Shown here piece by piece: positions 26,397-35,373 of a DNA stretch of 64,000 bases. The translations under genes and the position numbers were made by a program. Below the pieces are notes generated by a model. That model was not told the origin of the DNA. It was given only the letters and a program-made list of their open reading frames with translations, and ran no database searches. Source of the stretch: UBA4421 sp028228615 (GTDB lineage Bacteria; Pseudomonadota; Gammaproteobacteria; Pseudomonadales; Azotimanducaceae); contig JAOJBS010000003.1 in the NCBI GenBank assembly GCA_028228615.1, positions 1 to 64,000 of the forward strand, read 5' to 3'. Position 1 is the stretch's first letter. The number at the start of each line of letters is the position of its first letter.

Positions 26397-27040
26397 CAGG
26401 CTGTGTAGCGCGCTTCCAAACCGGCGTATAACTTATCCGGCAGACCTTCAACCACGTCTGACAACTCATCAAGCAAATCAACCAAATGCTCGTTGTCTTC
26501 GCGGCCCTGCCAAAGCTTGCGGTACTCGCCGCTCTTGTAGCCGTTGTTCTGACGGAACCGGTTGAGAATGTTTTTGCCAATATACATGCTGTACAACTCT
26601 GGCAAGTCCATGGGCAAGCTGGCCATAGCGAGCTTAAAGGACGACAAATCAAAAGACCGGGTCGCCAAGCAAGCGGCGGCTAGCTGCTCAATAGCTAGGC
26701 GAAAGTGCTCTGCGCGCACGTCTGCAGAAGCGCTGAGGTCAGCGGCTTCAATGGCGCTGAGCTGGGCGGCGATTGCTTCATCAACGGGGCCGCTGCGTAA
26801 CATTTCACTGAGACCAAAATGCCAAATATCCACCAACTCTAGCTTCACTTGGTCTAAATCTGGGCTCTGCTTTTTCCACCACTTCCAGCCGAAGTGGTCG
26901 AGCATTTCTGCGCACTCAACCCAAACTGCTCGATAATATTGATGGCCTTGGTCGCGCCATTGCGGGTGTACCAGAGCATTATGCTCATCTTGCATTTGCG
27001 CCATGGTGTGCAGCATTGCTAATGCATTTTCTGTCGACAT
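26396..27040 (-). CDS. Dimeric dUTP diphosphatase (all-alpha, MazG-like)
   Basis: 214 residues. The metal-binding glutamates are in ECAEMLDHFGWKWWKK and VKLELVDIWHF, the signature of the dimeric dUTPase class (dUTPase_2). It hydrolyses dUTP (and dUDP) to dUMP, keeping uracil out of DNA. I chose ATG 27040, with AAGGA about 9 nt upstream, over an upstream start at 27070. The stop overlaps the Nudix start, so the two form a coupled nucleotide-sanitation unit. Confidence 0.88.
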   Translation of the reverse strand: MSTENALAMLHTMAQMQDEHNALVHPQWRDQGHQYYRAVWVECAEMLDHFGWKWWKKQSPDLDQVKLELVDIWHFGLSEMLRSGPVDEAIAAQLSAIEAADLSASADVRAEHFRLAIEQLAAACLATRSFDLSSFKLAMASLPMDLPELYSMYIGKNILNRFRQNNGYKSGEYRKLWQGREDNEHLVDLLDELSDVVEGLPDKLYAGLEARYTA

Positions 27041-27266
27041 CGATTTCTTTCCTTTTAACTCTTTGAACACTTAACTTTTTCGCCGCCGCAATGCACCGCC
27101 CTTGCCACCAGCGTATCTCATGATCTTACGGTTGTGTACCACGCCGACCACAGCTCCGCCAGTTGCCAGTGCTGTTTCGAGCGGGTAGCCTTTGAAGGCT
27201 AAATTTTGGGCGCTGCAAGCAATAACGGCAACGCCAAATGTTAATTATAAATATCGGGGAGCATTC

Positions 27267-28460
27267 ATGGATCTATCATTCGGTTCAGCGTACGACGAAT
27301 TTCGTTTAGAGGTACAAAACTTCCTCGCCAACAACGCCCACAAAGCACCTAAAGCCAATGACTTGCGAGGCGACACCGCCAAAGATTGGCAAAAGTTGCT
27401 TATTGAAAACGGCTATACCGCGCGAACGATTCCAAAAGAATTTGGTGGTTTTGGAGCAGAGCCAGACATTCTTAAGTCTAGAATCATTGCCGAAGAATTC
27501 TCCAATGCCCGGGTGAACACGGGGCTGGGTGGTCAAGGCATTTCCATGCTTGTGCCGACCCTCTTAGAGATGGGTACCCAAGAACAGAAAGAGCAGTTTA
27601 TTCGCCCCACCATCCACGGCGAGATGATTTGGTGTCAAGGGTATTCTGAACCCGGCGCAGGCAGCGACCTTGCCAGTCTCACCACCTCTGCGGTTTTAGA
27701 GGGCGATGAATGGGTAGTGAACGGGCAAAAAATCTGGACCAGTACGGCGCACATTGCTGACTGGATATTCTGCCTAGTGAGAACAGAACCCGATGCACCC
27801 AAGCATAAGGGCATTTCCTTTTTACTCTTCGACATGAAAACACCGGGCATTGAAATTCGCCCGCTGGTAGACATGACTGGCGCTGCCAACTTCAACGAAA
27901 CCTTTTACACGGACGTGCGCGTACCTAAGCATCAAATTGTCGGTGAGCGAGGCCAGGGCTGGCAGGTAGCCAACGCCATTTTGGGACACGAGCGCGAAAC
28001 ACTGGCACCTGCGAATACTGCACAAACCCGCATCAACGCCCTTATTGAACTGATGAAAACCGACACCGCAGACGGCGAGCGCCTGATCGACAATCCGGTT
28101 TATCGTGACCGCTTAATGAAGGTTCAGGGCCAAGTCATGGCCATGCGTTTTAACGAACTCAGAGTGCTTTCTGCACGTTTGAACCCCGGTCAGGATGCGG
28201 GGCTTTCACGCATGATCACAAAGCTAGAGGGCACTGAGCTACGCCACGAGCTTGAAGGTCTGGCCATTGATGTAATGGGTGAAATTGGTCTTGCCTATGA
28301 GGACAACCCGCACCTGCGCAACTCTGGCAGTTGGCAGCGCGACTACATGTATTACCTAGGCCTAATCATTGGCGGCGGTACGTCGCAAATTCAGAAAAAC
28401 ATCATCAGTGAGCGCGGCTTAGATATGCCACGTGAACCCAAAATCGAAAAATCGCGCTAG
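27267..28460 (+). CDS. Acyl-CoA dehydrogenase, subunit 1
   Basis: 397 residues of FAD-dependent acyl-CoA dehydrogenase fold. It has the FAD/substrate segment QGYSEPGAGSDLASLTTS, IWTSTAHIADWIFCLVRTE, and a C-terminal WQRDYMYYLGLIIGGGTSQIQKNIISERGL that is standard for the family. It introduces an alpha-beta double bond in an acyl-CoA. GGGGAG lies 6 nt before ATG 27267; the frame upstream of that has no support. The next gene, another acyl-CoA dehydrogenase, starts 10 nt after its stop, suggesting a heteromeric enzyme of the alpha2-beta2 type used for bulky or branched side chains. Confidence 0.92.
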   Translation: MDLSFGSAYDEFRLEVQNFLANNAHKAPKANDLRGDTAKDWQKLLIENGYTARTIPKEFGGFGAEPDILKSRIIAEEFSNARVNTGLGGQGISMLVPTLLEMGTQEQKEQFIRPTIHGEMIWCQGYSEPGAGSDLASLTTSAVLEGDEWVVNGQKIWTSTAHIADWIFCLVRTEPDAPKHKGISFLLFDMKTPGIEIRPLVDMTGAANFNETFYTDVRVPKHQIVGERGQGWQVANAILGHERETLAPANTAQTRINALIELMKTDTADGERLIDNPVYRDRLMKVQGQVMAMRFNELRVLSARLNPGQDAGLSRMITKLEGTELRHELEGLAIDVMGEIGLAYEDNPHLRNSGSWQRDYMYYLGLIIGGGTSQIQKNIISERGLDMPREPKIEKSR

Positions 28461-28470
28461 GAGAGATTAA

Positions 28471-29538
28471 ATGCAATTTGGATTATCAGAAGAACAAATC
28501 CTCCTACAGGATAATGTAAAACGCTTTTTGAATGACAACGCCTCCCTTGACCAAGTGCGCAAATACGCCGAAGGCGGCAGCGATGCAGCGATTTGGGCCG
28601 GGCTCAGCGAACTGGGTGTAGCAGCGCTACTTATTCCAGAAGAACACGGCGGCATTGGCATGACGCCCCTAGACGCAGCCATAGTTGCAGAATGCTTGGG
28701 CAACAATGTTGCACCTGGCCCCTTTCTAGGCAGCGCTGTGATGGCACCTACCGCGTTGATCGCCAGCGGCGGCGATCATGGCGAACTGCTGGGTGAACTG
28801 GCGGCAGGCAGCCACCGCGTAGGCATTGCGTTTGGTGAGGCCATTAAGCGCCGTAATGATGCCGGCATCCAAGTCAGCAATGGCGTGATGAACGGCACCT
28901 CACTATTTGCCTTTGACGCACTGGCCGACAGCTATTTGGTCGCGGACCAAAACAAGCACCTATATCTGGTCTCAGCCAGCGACACTGGGCTTACCCGCAC
29001 GGTTTTAACCACCGTGGACAAGACCCGCCAAACCGTAGAGTTAACCTACAAAGACGTTGCTGCCACCTGCATCAGTACCCAGGTCAGCGTCTTTGAAGCC
29101 ACCTTGGATATTGGCCGAGTGATGCTGGCAGCAGACACCCTAGGGGCAGCCCAAGACATGCTTGACCAAGCAGTAGACTACGCAAAGCAGCGTGAGCAGT
29201 TCAATCGCCCTATTGCCAGCTTTCAAGCGGTGAAACACATGTGCGCAGAAATGGCAGCATCATTAGAGCCTTGCCGCTCAATGGTTTGGTTTGCCGCCCA
29301 CGCACTGGCAGATTTGCCAGACGAAGCAAGAGCCACCGCATGTCATACCAAGGCGCATTTGTCTGAAGTGGGTAAAGCCATAGCCAAAACCTCCACCGAG
29401 GTACACGGCGGCATGGGCTTCACTGACCTTGTTGGACTGCACTATTGGTTTAAGCGCATTGGCGCAAACCGGCAGTGGTTAGGCACACCAGAGCATGTCC
29501 GCCATGAAGCAGCGATACTGCAAGGCTTAGTTGCCTAA
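28471..29538 (+). CDS. Acyl-CoA dehydrogenase, subunit 2
   Basis: 355 residues, shorter than full-length enzymes and without the YSEPGAGSD segment of its partner, as in the second chain of heterotetrameric acyl-CoA dehydrogenases (steroid side-chain type; family knowledge). The C-terminal half retains KQREQFNRPIASFQAVKHM and EVHGGMGFTDLVGLHYWFKR. GGAGAG lies 5 nt before the ATG. Its 3' end lies inside a 28-bp-spaced repeat: the last codons GTTGCCTAA begin the first repeat copy. Confidence 0.9.
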   Translation: MQFGLSEEQILLQDNVKRFLNDNASLDQVRKYAEGGSDAAIWAGLSELGVAALLIPEEHGGIGMTPLDAAIVAECLGNNVAPGPFLGSAVMAPTALIASGGDHGELLGELAAGSHRVGIAFGEAIKRRNDAGIQVSNGVMNGTSLFAFDALADSYLVADQNKHLYLVSASDTGLTRTVLTTVDKTRQTVELTYKDVAATCISTQVSVFEATLDIGRVMLAADTLGAAQDMLDQAVDYAKQREQFNRPIASFQAVKHMCAEMAASLEPCRSMVWFAAHALADLPDEARATACHTKAHLSEVGKAIAKTSTEVHGGMGFTDLVGLHYWFKRIGANRQWLGTPEHVRHEAAILQGLVA

Positions 29539-29645
29539 CTAAGACTCGGCTTAGTTGCCTACCTACTCTGCCTAACTATGACTCGGCTCAGGGGCCTGCC
29601 TAACTATGACTCGGCTCAGAGGGCTGCCTAACTGAGCCTCGTCTT
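29533..29645. repeat. 28-bp-spaced repeat running over the stop codon of the acyl-CoA dehydrogenase
   Basis: Copies beginning GCCTAACTAAGACTCGGC (29533), GCCTAACTATGACTCGGC (29570), the same at 29598, and GCCTAACTGAGCCTCG (29626). The last three are spaced exactly 28 bp apart. The first copy contains the stop codon at 29536-29538, so the repeat may have grown out of the coding end. Confidence 0.85.
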
Positions 29646-29670
29646 GAATACCTAGACACAAAACGTTCTA

Positions 29671-29696
29671 TTATGAGTTCTATTTATGAGTTCTAT
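29671..29696. repeat. 13-bp tandem repeat
   Basis: Two perfect copies of TTATGAGTTCTAT. A near-identical unit, TGAGTTCTTGTTA, is duplicated at 44148-44173. Confidence 0.95.
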
Positions 29697-29734
29697 TATT
29701 ACGCAAGAGCGTGGCTCAGCAGCAGTGCCGTCCA

Positions 29735-29822
29735 CGCTCTCTCTCTCGCCCTCTCTCGCACTCTCCCTCTCTCTCTCTCCCTCTCTCCCTCTCTCACACT
29801 CTCACACTCTCCCTCTCACTCA
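29735..29822. repeat. Long CT-rich (polypyrimidine) tract
   Basis: About 88 nt made almost only of C and T on the plus strand, with CTCTCT and CCCTCTC repeats and scattered A. It lies between the acyl-CoA dehydrogenase and transporter genes. A frame reading SLSLSLPLSL through it is low-complexity and not a gene. Confidence 0.95.
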
Positions 29823-29950
29823 TCCTAGCCCTAGCCTTCATCTTCACTGAAAAAATCCCGCATTCTGTTCTTCTCATCGCCGTCGTTAGCGTGTCAAATA
29901 GCGCAATTATTTAACGCCTCGCTACTTAACGCCTCACCAAGGACACTTGC

Positions 29951-30868
29951 TTGCACCACCCGGCCAACCCATCCGTCAAATTCAACAGCCTGAATAACCC
30001 TCTGGCACTGGTTATTCTCGGCGCGCTGACACTGGGTGTGTCATCGGCAATTCTGCGCGAAATTGATGTTGGCCCCATTGCCGCTGCGTTTTGGCGCGTA
30101 GCCATCGCCGCGCCCATACTGGCATTGGTGATTGTTTATCAGCGCGACAAAGCCACCTTTCGCGTACCACAAGGCAACATCGGCCCACTGGTCTGGGCAG
30201 GTTTCTTTTTTGCTGGCGACCTGATTTTTTGGCACCTAGCCTTAGTCAACACCAGCCTTGGAAATGCCACCTTTCTAGCCACTATGTCCAGCATCTGGGT
30301 ACCCTTAATTGGCATCTGCTTCTTGGGCGTTAAACTCCGTGGTCGCTTTGTCCTAGGATTGGTCTTAGCCATTGTTGGCGCACTGCTGCTGGCCCGCGAG
30401 CATTTGTCCTTCTCAAACGCACATTGGCTAGGCGACTTCTACGGTCTCATCACTGGTTTTTTCTTTACCGGCTATTTATTCGCCATCGCCAAGTGCCGCT
30501 CCGAGCAAAGTACCCTTACCACCATGTTTTATTCATCTGTTGGCTCGGCAGTTTTTCTCTTACCCGTAGCCCTAGTGGTGGGCGAAGTTATGGGCAGCAA
30601 ATTCATACCAGCTGGCATAGAGGGCTGGATACCACTGCTACTCTTAGGCCTAATCGCCCATGTTTTTGCGCAAGGGCTCATTGCCAACGGCTTAAGCAAA
30701 CTCAGTACCCATGTCGCCGCTGTGGTAATTATGTTGGAAGGCGTCAGCGCAATGGTCGTAGGTGCATTATTTTACCAAGAATCGCGAAACTGGCTCGACC
30801 TGATAGCCGTGTTAGTCGTAACATTAGGGATCTACAGCGTGCAAAGTAAATCCTCGTCCAACGACTAA
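29951..30868 (+). CDS. EamA/DMT-family transporter (10 TM)
   Basis: 305 residues, ten predicted TM helices in two homologous five-helix halves (EamA). AAGGA at 29939-29943 lies 7 nt before a TTG start at 29951, which gives the expected N-terminal entry into the first helix (LALVILGALTLGVSSAILREI). DMT members export or import metabolites such as amino acids or nucleotide precursors; the substrate is unknown. Convergent/neutral context; monocistronic. Confidence 0.85.
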   Translation: MHHPANPSVKFNSLNNPLALVILGALTLGVSSAILREIDVGPIAAAFWRVAIAAPILALVIVYQRDKATFRVPQGNIGPLVWAGFFFAGDLIFWHLALVNTSLGNATFLATMSSIWVPLIGICFLGVKLRGRFVLGLVLAIVGALLLAREHLSFSNAHWLGDFYGLITGFFFTGYLFAIAKCRSEQSTLTTMFYSSVGSAVFLLPVALVVGEVMGSKFIPAGIEGWIPLLLLGLIAHVFAQGLIANGLSKLSTHVAAVVIMLEGVSAMVVGALFYQESRNWLDLIAVLVVTLGIYSVQSKSSSND

Positions 30869-31048
30869 CCTAGCGCTACAGATCTCCCGCATATTGATCT
30901 AACAATGTTTACTTAAAATATTGGCGCAAACAGCTCAAATCTTACACATTTGCAGTGTATGACCTGAGCTTACATTGCCATTGGTCAGATCAGGACAGAG
31001 CGGCATAAATCTCGAAACTTCTGCATAACCCACGGGGATGCTCTCTAA

Positions 31049-32581
31049 ATGCAACAGTCCAACCACGCGGCCGCTGGCCAAAGCCCAGCCCACTATGACA
31101 CCTTTGTGATAGGCGGCGGCATCAATGGAGCAGGCATTGCCCGAGATGCAGCAGGCAGAAACCAGTCAGTGTGCTTATGCGACTCAGGAGATTTTGGCGG
31201 CGGCACCTCTTCAGCATCCACCAAACTGGTTCACGGCGGACTGCGCTACTTAGAATATTACGAATTCAGACTGGTCCGAGAAGCGTTAATAGAACGCGAA
31301 GAACTGTTGCAAATGGCGCCGCATATTATTTGGCCATTGCGCTTTGTACTGCCCCACCACAGCGGTTTACGTCCCGCCTGGCTACTGCGCCTAGGTCTAT
31401 TTCTTTATGATCATTTGGGGGGACGCAAATTACTGCCCGCCACTAAAACCCTAGACCTGACCACAGATCCAGCCGGGCAAATTTTAAAAAGCGATTTCAA
31501 AAAAGGCTTTGAATATTCAGACTGCTGGATAGAAGACTCGCGCATGGTCATTTTGAATTTGCAGCAAGCCGCCGAAAACGGCGCGCAAATTCTGCCGCGC
31601 ACTGCCATTCAAACTGCGGTGTATCAACAAAACAAATGGTTGCTGACACTCAATGACAAAGTAACCGGCGCGACCTTCCAAGTGACCGCCAACGTGGTGG
31701 TTAACAGCAGCGGACCCTGGGCCGACGAAATACTCAAAGGCGTATTCGGTTTAAACCACCCCAACAATGTGCGCCTAGTCGGCGGCAGCCACATAGTCAT
31801 TCGTCGCACCCTCCCCTTTGATCGTTCTTATATATTCCAAGCCGCCGATGACCGGGTTATTTTCATCATTCCCTACGAAAAAGACTTTTTATTAGTCGGC
31901 ACAACGGATACCGAAAACAACGATATACATAGCCCGCCAAAAATCACTCAAGGCGAAATAGATTATCTGTGTGAAGCGGCCAGCGAGTATTTAAACGACG
32001 CCATCACCCCAGAAGATGTGGTTTGGACATTCTCCGGCGTGCGACCTTTATACAACGACGGCGCGAGCCAAGCCCAAGAAGCCACCCGAGATTATGTGGT
32101 GCGAGAGAACAACGAACTCGGCGGCCCACTCATTAATGTATTTGGTGGCAAAATCACCACCTACCGGAAATTAGCAGAAGACGTGGTGGGTAGAGTGTGC
32201 AACTACCTAGGCCAACCCAACCAACCTTGGACCTCTGGCACCCGCTTACCCGGCGGCCATTTCCCAGTAAATGGCTATGAAGATTTAGTCAGCAAAATCA
32301 AACAAGACTATGCCTTTATCAGCGAACCGCTAGCGCGCAGACTAGCGCGCCTCTACGGCACCGACAGCTTTAAAATGCTGGCGCAAAAAAATAGCTTAGA
32401 GGCATTAGGCCAACACTTTGGAGGTGAGCTGTATGCGGCAGAAGTAGATTACCTAGTGCAATACGAATGGGTACAACAAGCCGGTGATCTGCTGTATCGC
32501 AGAACCAAATTAGGTTTGGTGTTGAGCAATGAAGAACAAATAGCGCTGCGAACCTATCTAGAACAACACATGCAAAAATAG
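31049..32581 (+). CDS. glpD: Aerobic glycerol-3-phosphate dehydrogenase
   Basis: 510 residues, the length of the GlpD family. FAD-binding FVIGGGINGAGIARDAAGR (about 20-38), then the family segments FGGGTSSASTKLVHGGLRYLEYY and LVGTTDTE, and a C-terminal domain with ARLYGTDS and RRTKLGL. It oxidises sn-glycerol-3-phosphate to dihydroxyacetone phosphate and passes electrons to quinone at the inner membrane. GGGGA is about 10 nt before the ATG. No glpK, glpF or glpR is visible next to it. Confidence 0.95.
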   Translation: MQQSNHAAAGQSPAHYDTFVIGGGINGAGIARDAAGRNQSVCLCDSGDFGGGTSSASTKLVHGGLRYLEYYEFRLVREALIEREELLQMAPHIIWPLRFVLPHHSGLRPAWLLRLGLFLYDHLGGRKLLPATKTLDLTTDPAGQILKSDFKKGFEYSDCWIEDSRMVILNLQQAAENGAQILPRTAIQTAVYQQNKWLLTLNDKVTGATFQVTANVVVNSSGPWADEILKGVFGLNHPNNVRLVGGSHIVIRRTLPFDRSYIFQAADDRVIFIIPYEKDFLLVGTTDTENNDIHSPPKITQGEIDYLCEAASEYLNDAITPEDVVWTFSGVRPLYNDGASQAQEATRDYVVRENNELGGPLINVFGGKITTYRKLAEDVVGRVCNYLGQPNQPWTSGTRLPGGHFPVNGYEDLVSKIKQDYAFISEPLARRLARLYGTDSFKMLAQKNSLEALGQHFGGELYAAEVDYLVQYEWVQQAGDLLYRRTKLGLVLSNEEQIALRTYLEQHMQK

Positions 32582-32629
32582 TAGGTGCCGTTCGCCAGAG
32601 TTGCTAAGACTCGGTTGATACCAACAAAA

Positions 32630-33313
32630 TCATTCAGTCAAAAATTTATAATTCAGCAGGTTGCCGGTTTTACCACATACTTCCACCACGTCCATGTGCC
32701 TTAAACAATAGGCCATTTGTTGGGCTATTTCTTGGGGTTGATCTAACGCCAAACCAAGATCTTTGCTGGTAAAAGGATCTGGCAAATCTTCCAGCAAAAA
32801 ATCTAGCAGGCTATAAGGCGTGGCGATGCGCGCTTGGTCTAACACCTTGACCAACTGCCGACCTTGGCCACGCCACCCACCTCGCCCCCGGCGCGCCTTT
32901 GCATCGAAACTGCGCACTTCCTCTTCTTCAATCAGCACCGCTTCTACTGAAAAGTTGGGATGCTTGAGCAATGTGGGGATGTAGACCAACTCGCTGACAA
33001 TGTGCGCTAGCGCACCGCGCTTGGGCGAACGGCGGCGGGTGAATTCTCCGCTGTCATCTTTCTTCAGTTTAATCAGTGTTTTACTATGGGCTATTGGGTG
33101 CACTAGGACTACTGGCTGCTGTTCTGCAAGGGCCAACATTTTGCGCCCTAGCCCACTGAAGCTGGAGGTTTGAATCTCAAATATCACGCCGTCGCGCACA
33201 ACGTCTGCAACAAATTTACCGAAGGGTACTTCTAACTGGCCCTGATCACCGGCGTATAGGTGCTTGAGTGAGGCATGCAGGTGCCCTTCATTCAGCGTAC
33301 CTATACCGCTCAA
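32630..33313 (-). CDS. Hypothetical protein with nuclease-like core (DUF8091-type)
   Basis: 227 residues. The N-terminal part has GTLNEGHLHASLKHLY and then EVPFGKFVADVVRDGVIFEIQTSSFSGLGRK; the order E...D...E-I-Q...K resembles a PD-(D/E)XK restriction-endonuclease fold. The middle is basic (ARRGRGGWRGQGRQ) and the end is a short HTH-like LDQPQEIAQQMAYCLRHMDVV. A nuclease or DNA-binding role is inferred only. TTG start at 33313 with AGGGA 7 nt before it. Monocistronic, convergent with glpD. Confidence 0.6.
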   Translation of the reverse strand: MSGIGTLNEGHLHASLKHLYAGDQGQLEVPFGKFVADVVRDGVIFEIQTSSFSGLGRKMLALAEQQPVVLVHPIAHSKTLIKLKKDDSGEFTRRRSPKRGALAHIVSELVYIPTLLKHPNFSVEAVLIEEEEVRSFDAKARRGRGGWRGQGRQLVKVLDQARIATPYSLLDFLLEDLPDPFTSKDLGLALDQPQEIAQQMAYCLRHMDVVEVCGKTGNLLNYKFLTE

Positions 33314-33476
33314 GACGTTGTCCCTGCATGGAGCTTGCTTTGCTTGAAATACTTAACGACCTGCTTCGGCATGGAATGATCGTCTTGGATTGGCGGGGTC
33401 TGTGTAAGCAATTTTTTTTGCCCTGCATGCAACGTTTTTGGCAGGCACTGAGTATATAGAAAAACAGGAGATCATT

Positions 33477-34271
33477 ATGCAGAACGTGAACCAGCCATTA
33501 AGCCCAGTACTCAGACAAGGATTCACCAAAGTGCTCACCCAAGTATTACTACTGAGCATCGCGGGGGCTTTAGCATTGCCCGCCAGCGCTGAGGTTTTTG
33601 AATATCCCATGGCCAAAGATGCCGAGGAAGTTGAAATTGATGAGGGTATTGAGTTTACCCTTACGTGTATTCGAGCCCGCACAGGCGATGACGATGACAG
33701 CGGCATCATCAAAATAACGGCCAGTGACGAAGACGCATTTGACTTAGACCTAAGCGCCAGTGAAATCTCGCTGTCCAAAAACAGTTCTTTTTCATCTTGG
33801 TTTAAGGGCTCTAAATCTGTCTCTGCCGAACTGCTATTGAGTTATTCACCCGAGGCCATTGAAGTGAGGTCTGCCGCCGAGGGGCGCGTGAGTGAATGCT
33901 TCTCCGACAGCGCCCGCGTAGAACTCACCGCCAGTTCTGGATCTTCACTGCGCATTAATGGCGACAACAGCCAAATAACCTTCCTTGAGGTAGACGTTTC
34001 CTCTGGCGCAAAAATAGACATCAAAGCCCCCATGGAAGTGACCAGCGCCAAAATTGAAGCAAGTTCCGGCGGACAAATTGAATTTGCAGATGAGGTTGAA
34101 ATTGACAGCGCATCGGTGCGCATTTCATCTGGCGGCTCCGCTGAAATGTGCGGCGCAAAAGCTATTGATGGCCGCATCTCAAGCGGCGGCAGTATTGACG
34201 CATCAGAAAACGTTAAACGCAACAACCTGAACACCAGTTCCGGCGGCAACGTGGATTCATTTCATTGTTAG
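33477..34271 (+). CDS. Exported DUF2807 (head GIN domain) protein
   Basis: 264 residues. A signal peptide ends near ALPASA. The body carries repeated strands with SSGAKIDI, SSGGQIEF, SSGGSAEM, SSGGSIDA and SSGGNVDS, the regular Ser-Ser-Gly-Gly turns of the DUF2807 beta-helix-like domain, which is thought to act at the cell surface or periplasm. AGGAG lies 6 nt before ATG 33477. First gene of a probable four-gene unit with the membrane protein, ECF sigma factor and the second membrane protein. Confidence 0.8.
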   Translation: MQNVNQPLSPVLRQGFTKVLTQVLLLSIAGALALPASAEVFEYPMAKDAEEVEIDEGIEFTLTCIRARTGDDDDSGIIKITASDEDAFDLDLSASEISLSKNSSFSSWFKGSKSVSAELLLSYSPEAIEVRSAAEGRVSECFSDSARVELTASSGSSLRINGDNSQITFLEVDVSSGAKIDIKAPMEVTSAKIEASSGGQIEFADEVEIDSASVRISSGGSAEMCGAKAIDGRISSGGSIDASENVKRNNLNTSSGGNVDSFHC

Positions 34272-34341
34272 CTATAAATCGCTAACTGCTAACCGCCCCA
34301 TTTAAAACAAGGAAGCACAACTCTCGCATAAGGAGAAATAT

Positions 34342-34755
34342 ATGATGCACTTATTTGAAGACCTTCTGATTCCGGTGTTGGCTATTGTTATGGCCTTTGG
34401 GCTGCCGGCTTTTATTGTCCACGTTTACTTCAAGTACGAACGTAATCGCGACCGGCTATTCCATGAGTCGCTGCAGGCGCTCATTAACAGTGGTCAGCAA
34501 ATTGCGCCTGACATGCTGCGCGGCATTCCCGGCTACAGAGAAGTGTCCGCTAAAAACGACTTAAGACGGGGCATTTTAACCCTTGGTTTAGGGCTAGGCA
34601 TTGCATGTCTGGGCTATGTTGGCATTGGTCGTCATGGCGATTTTATTGCGGGGCTAGGCCTATGCTTTGCCCTCTTTGGTTTGGCAATGAGCGGTTTTGG
34701 TTTTTACCAAAAAAGCGCTCAGCAAACTACTCAGCAGCAAGACAGCCAAGTTTAA
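34342..34755 (+). CDS. DUF6249-type inner-membrane protein
   Basis: 137 residues: an N-terminal TM helix (about 8-30), a cytoplasmic linker with HESLQALINSGQQIAPDM, and two C-terminal TM helices (about 78-95 and 98-120), ending in a Gln-rich tail. It resembles DUF6249 proteins often found beside ECF sigma genes. AAGGAGA precedes the ATG by about 7 nt. Three nt separate its stop from the sigma gene start, so they are tightly coupled. Confidence 0.75.
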   Translation: MMHLFEDLLIPVLAIVMAFGLPAFIVHVYFKYERNRDRLFHESLQALINSGQQIAPDMLRGIPGYREVSAKNDLRRGILTLGLGLGIACLGYVGIGRHGDFIAGLGLCFALFGLAMSGFGFYQKSAQQTTQQQDSQV

Positions 34756-34758
34756 CCA

Positions 34759-35373
34759 ATGATTCCAGACCCGGAACTGGTACGGCGCACGCTTGCTGAG
34801 GGGGCCTTCCACTTTGGCCCCCTTGTGCAGCGCCACAGCGATTATATTTTTGGTCTGAATATGCGGCTGACCAGTGGTAACAGGGCGTTAGCCCAGGACA
34901 TTACCCAACAAACTTTTCTCAATGCGTTTACTTATCTTAAAAGCTTCGACCGCAGCAAAGCGTTTAAACACTGGATAGCAGGCATTGCGGTTAATTGCTT
35001 TAAAGATGCCATAAAAAAAGAAAACGTTTACGTTTCCGCTGATGCCCCTAATTTCTCTAACGCCTCTAACGCCTCTAGCGCCTCTAACCCTTATAAGCCG
35101 TCCCTTGAAGGTTTTCATACACCAGAGCCGGAAATGGACAACGCTTTTTTGGCACTGATAAAACCACTAAATATGGAGGAGCGTGCGCTGGTGATTTTGC
35201 GTTTTGTCTACGAATTTAAAATTGCAGAAATCGGTGAGCTGATGGCGCTTAATCCAGGCACGGTGAAATCTAAACTCAGCAGAGCCACGCGGAAACTTGG
35301 CAAACTTGAGCAGGACGACCGGGACGCTCCAAATGCGCCAAAAGGAAGAGACAAAAAGAAGAAGATAGTTTAA
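34759..35373 (+). CDS. ECF-type RNA polymerase sigma factor
   Basis: 204 residues. Region 2 includes ALAQDITQQTFLNAFTYLKSF and HWIAGIAVNCFKDAIKKE; region 4 includes EERALVILRFVYEFKIAEIGELMALNPGTVKSKLSRA, a normal HTH. The linker between them is lengthened by a 9-bp in-frame repeat giving NASNASSASNP. It directs transcription of a small, unknown regulon, probably of envelope genes. Its stop overlaps the next start (TAATG), so the last membrane gene, a candidate anti-sigma factor, is co-translated. Confidence 0.88.
   Translation: MIPDPELVRRTLAEGAFHFGPLVQRHSDYIFGLNMRLTSGNRALAQDITQQTFLNAFTYLKSFDRSKAFKHWIAGIAVNCFKDAIKKENVYVSADAPNFSNASNASSASNPYKPSLEGFHTPEPEMDNAFLALIKPLNMEERALVILRFVYEFKIAEIGELMALNPGTVKSKLSRATRKLGKLEQDDRDAPNAPKGRDKKKKIV
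35056..35090 (+). repeat. 9-bp in-frame tandem repeat inside the sigma gene
   Basis: The unit TCTAACGCC occurs three times (one with G in place of A) followed by TCTAACCC. It encodes repeated Asn-Ala-Ser in the linker between sigma regions 2 and 4, where length variation is tolerated. Confidence 0.9.

Noticed and set aside
29711..29914. Protein frame SLSRPLSHSPSLSLPL... through the CT tract
   Set aside because: Low-complexity translation of a pyrimidine repeat, with no ribosome-binding site and no family.
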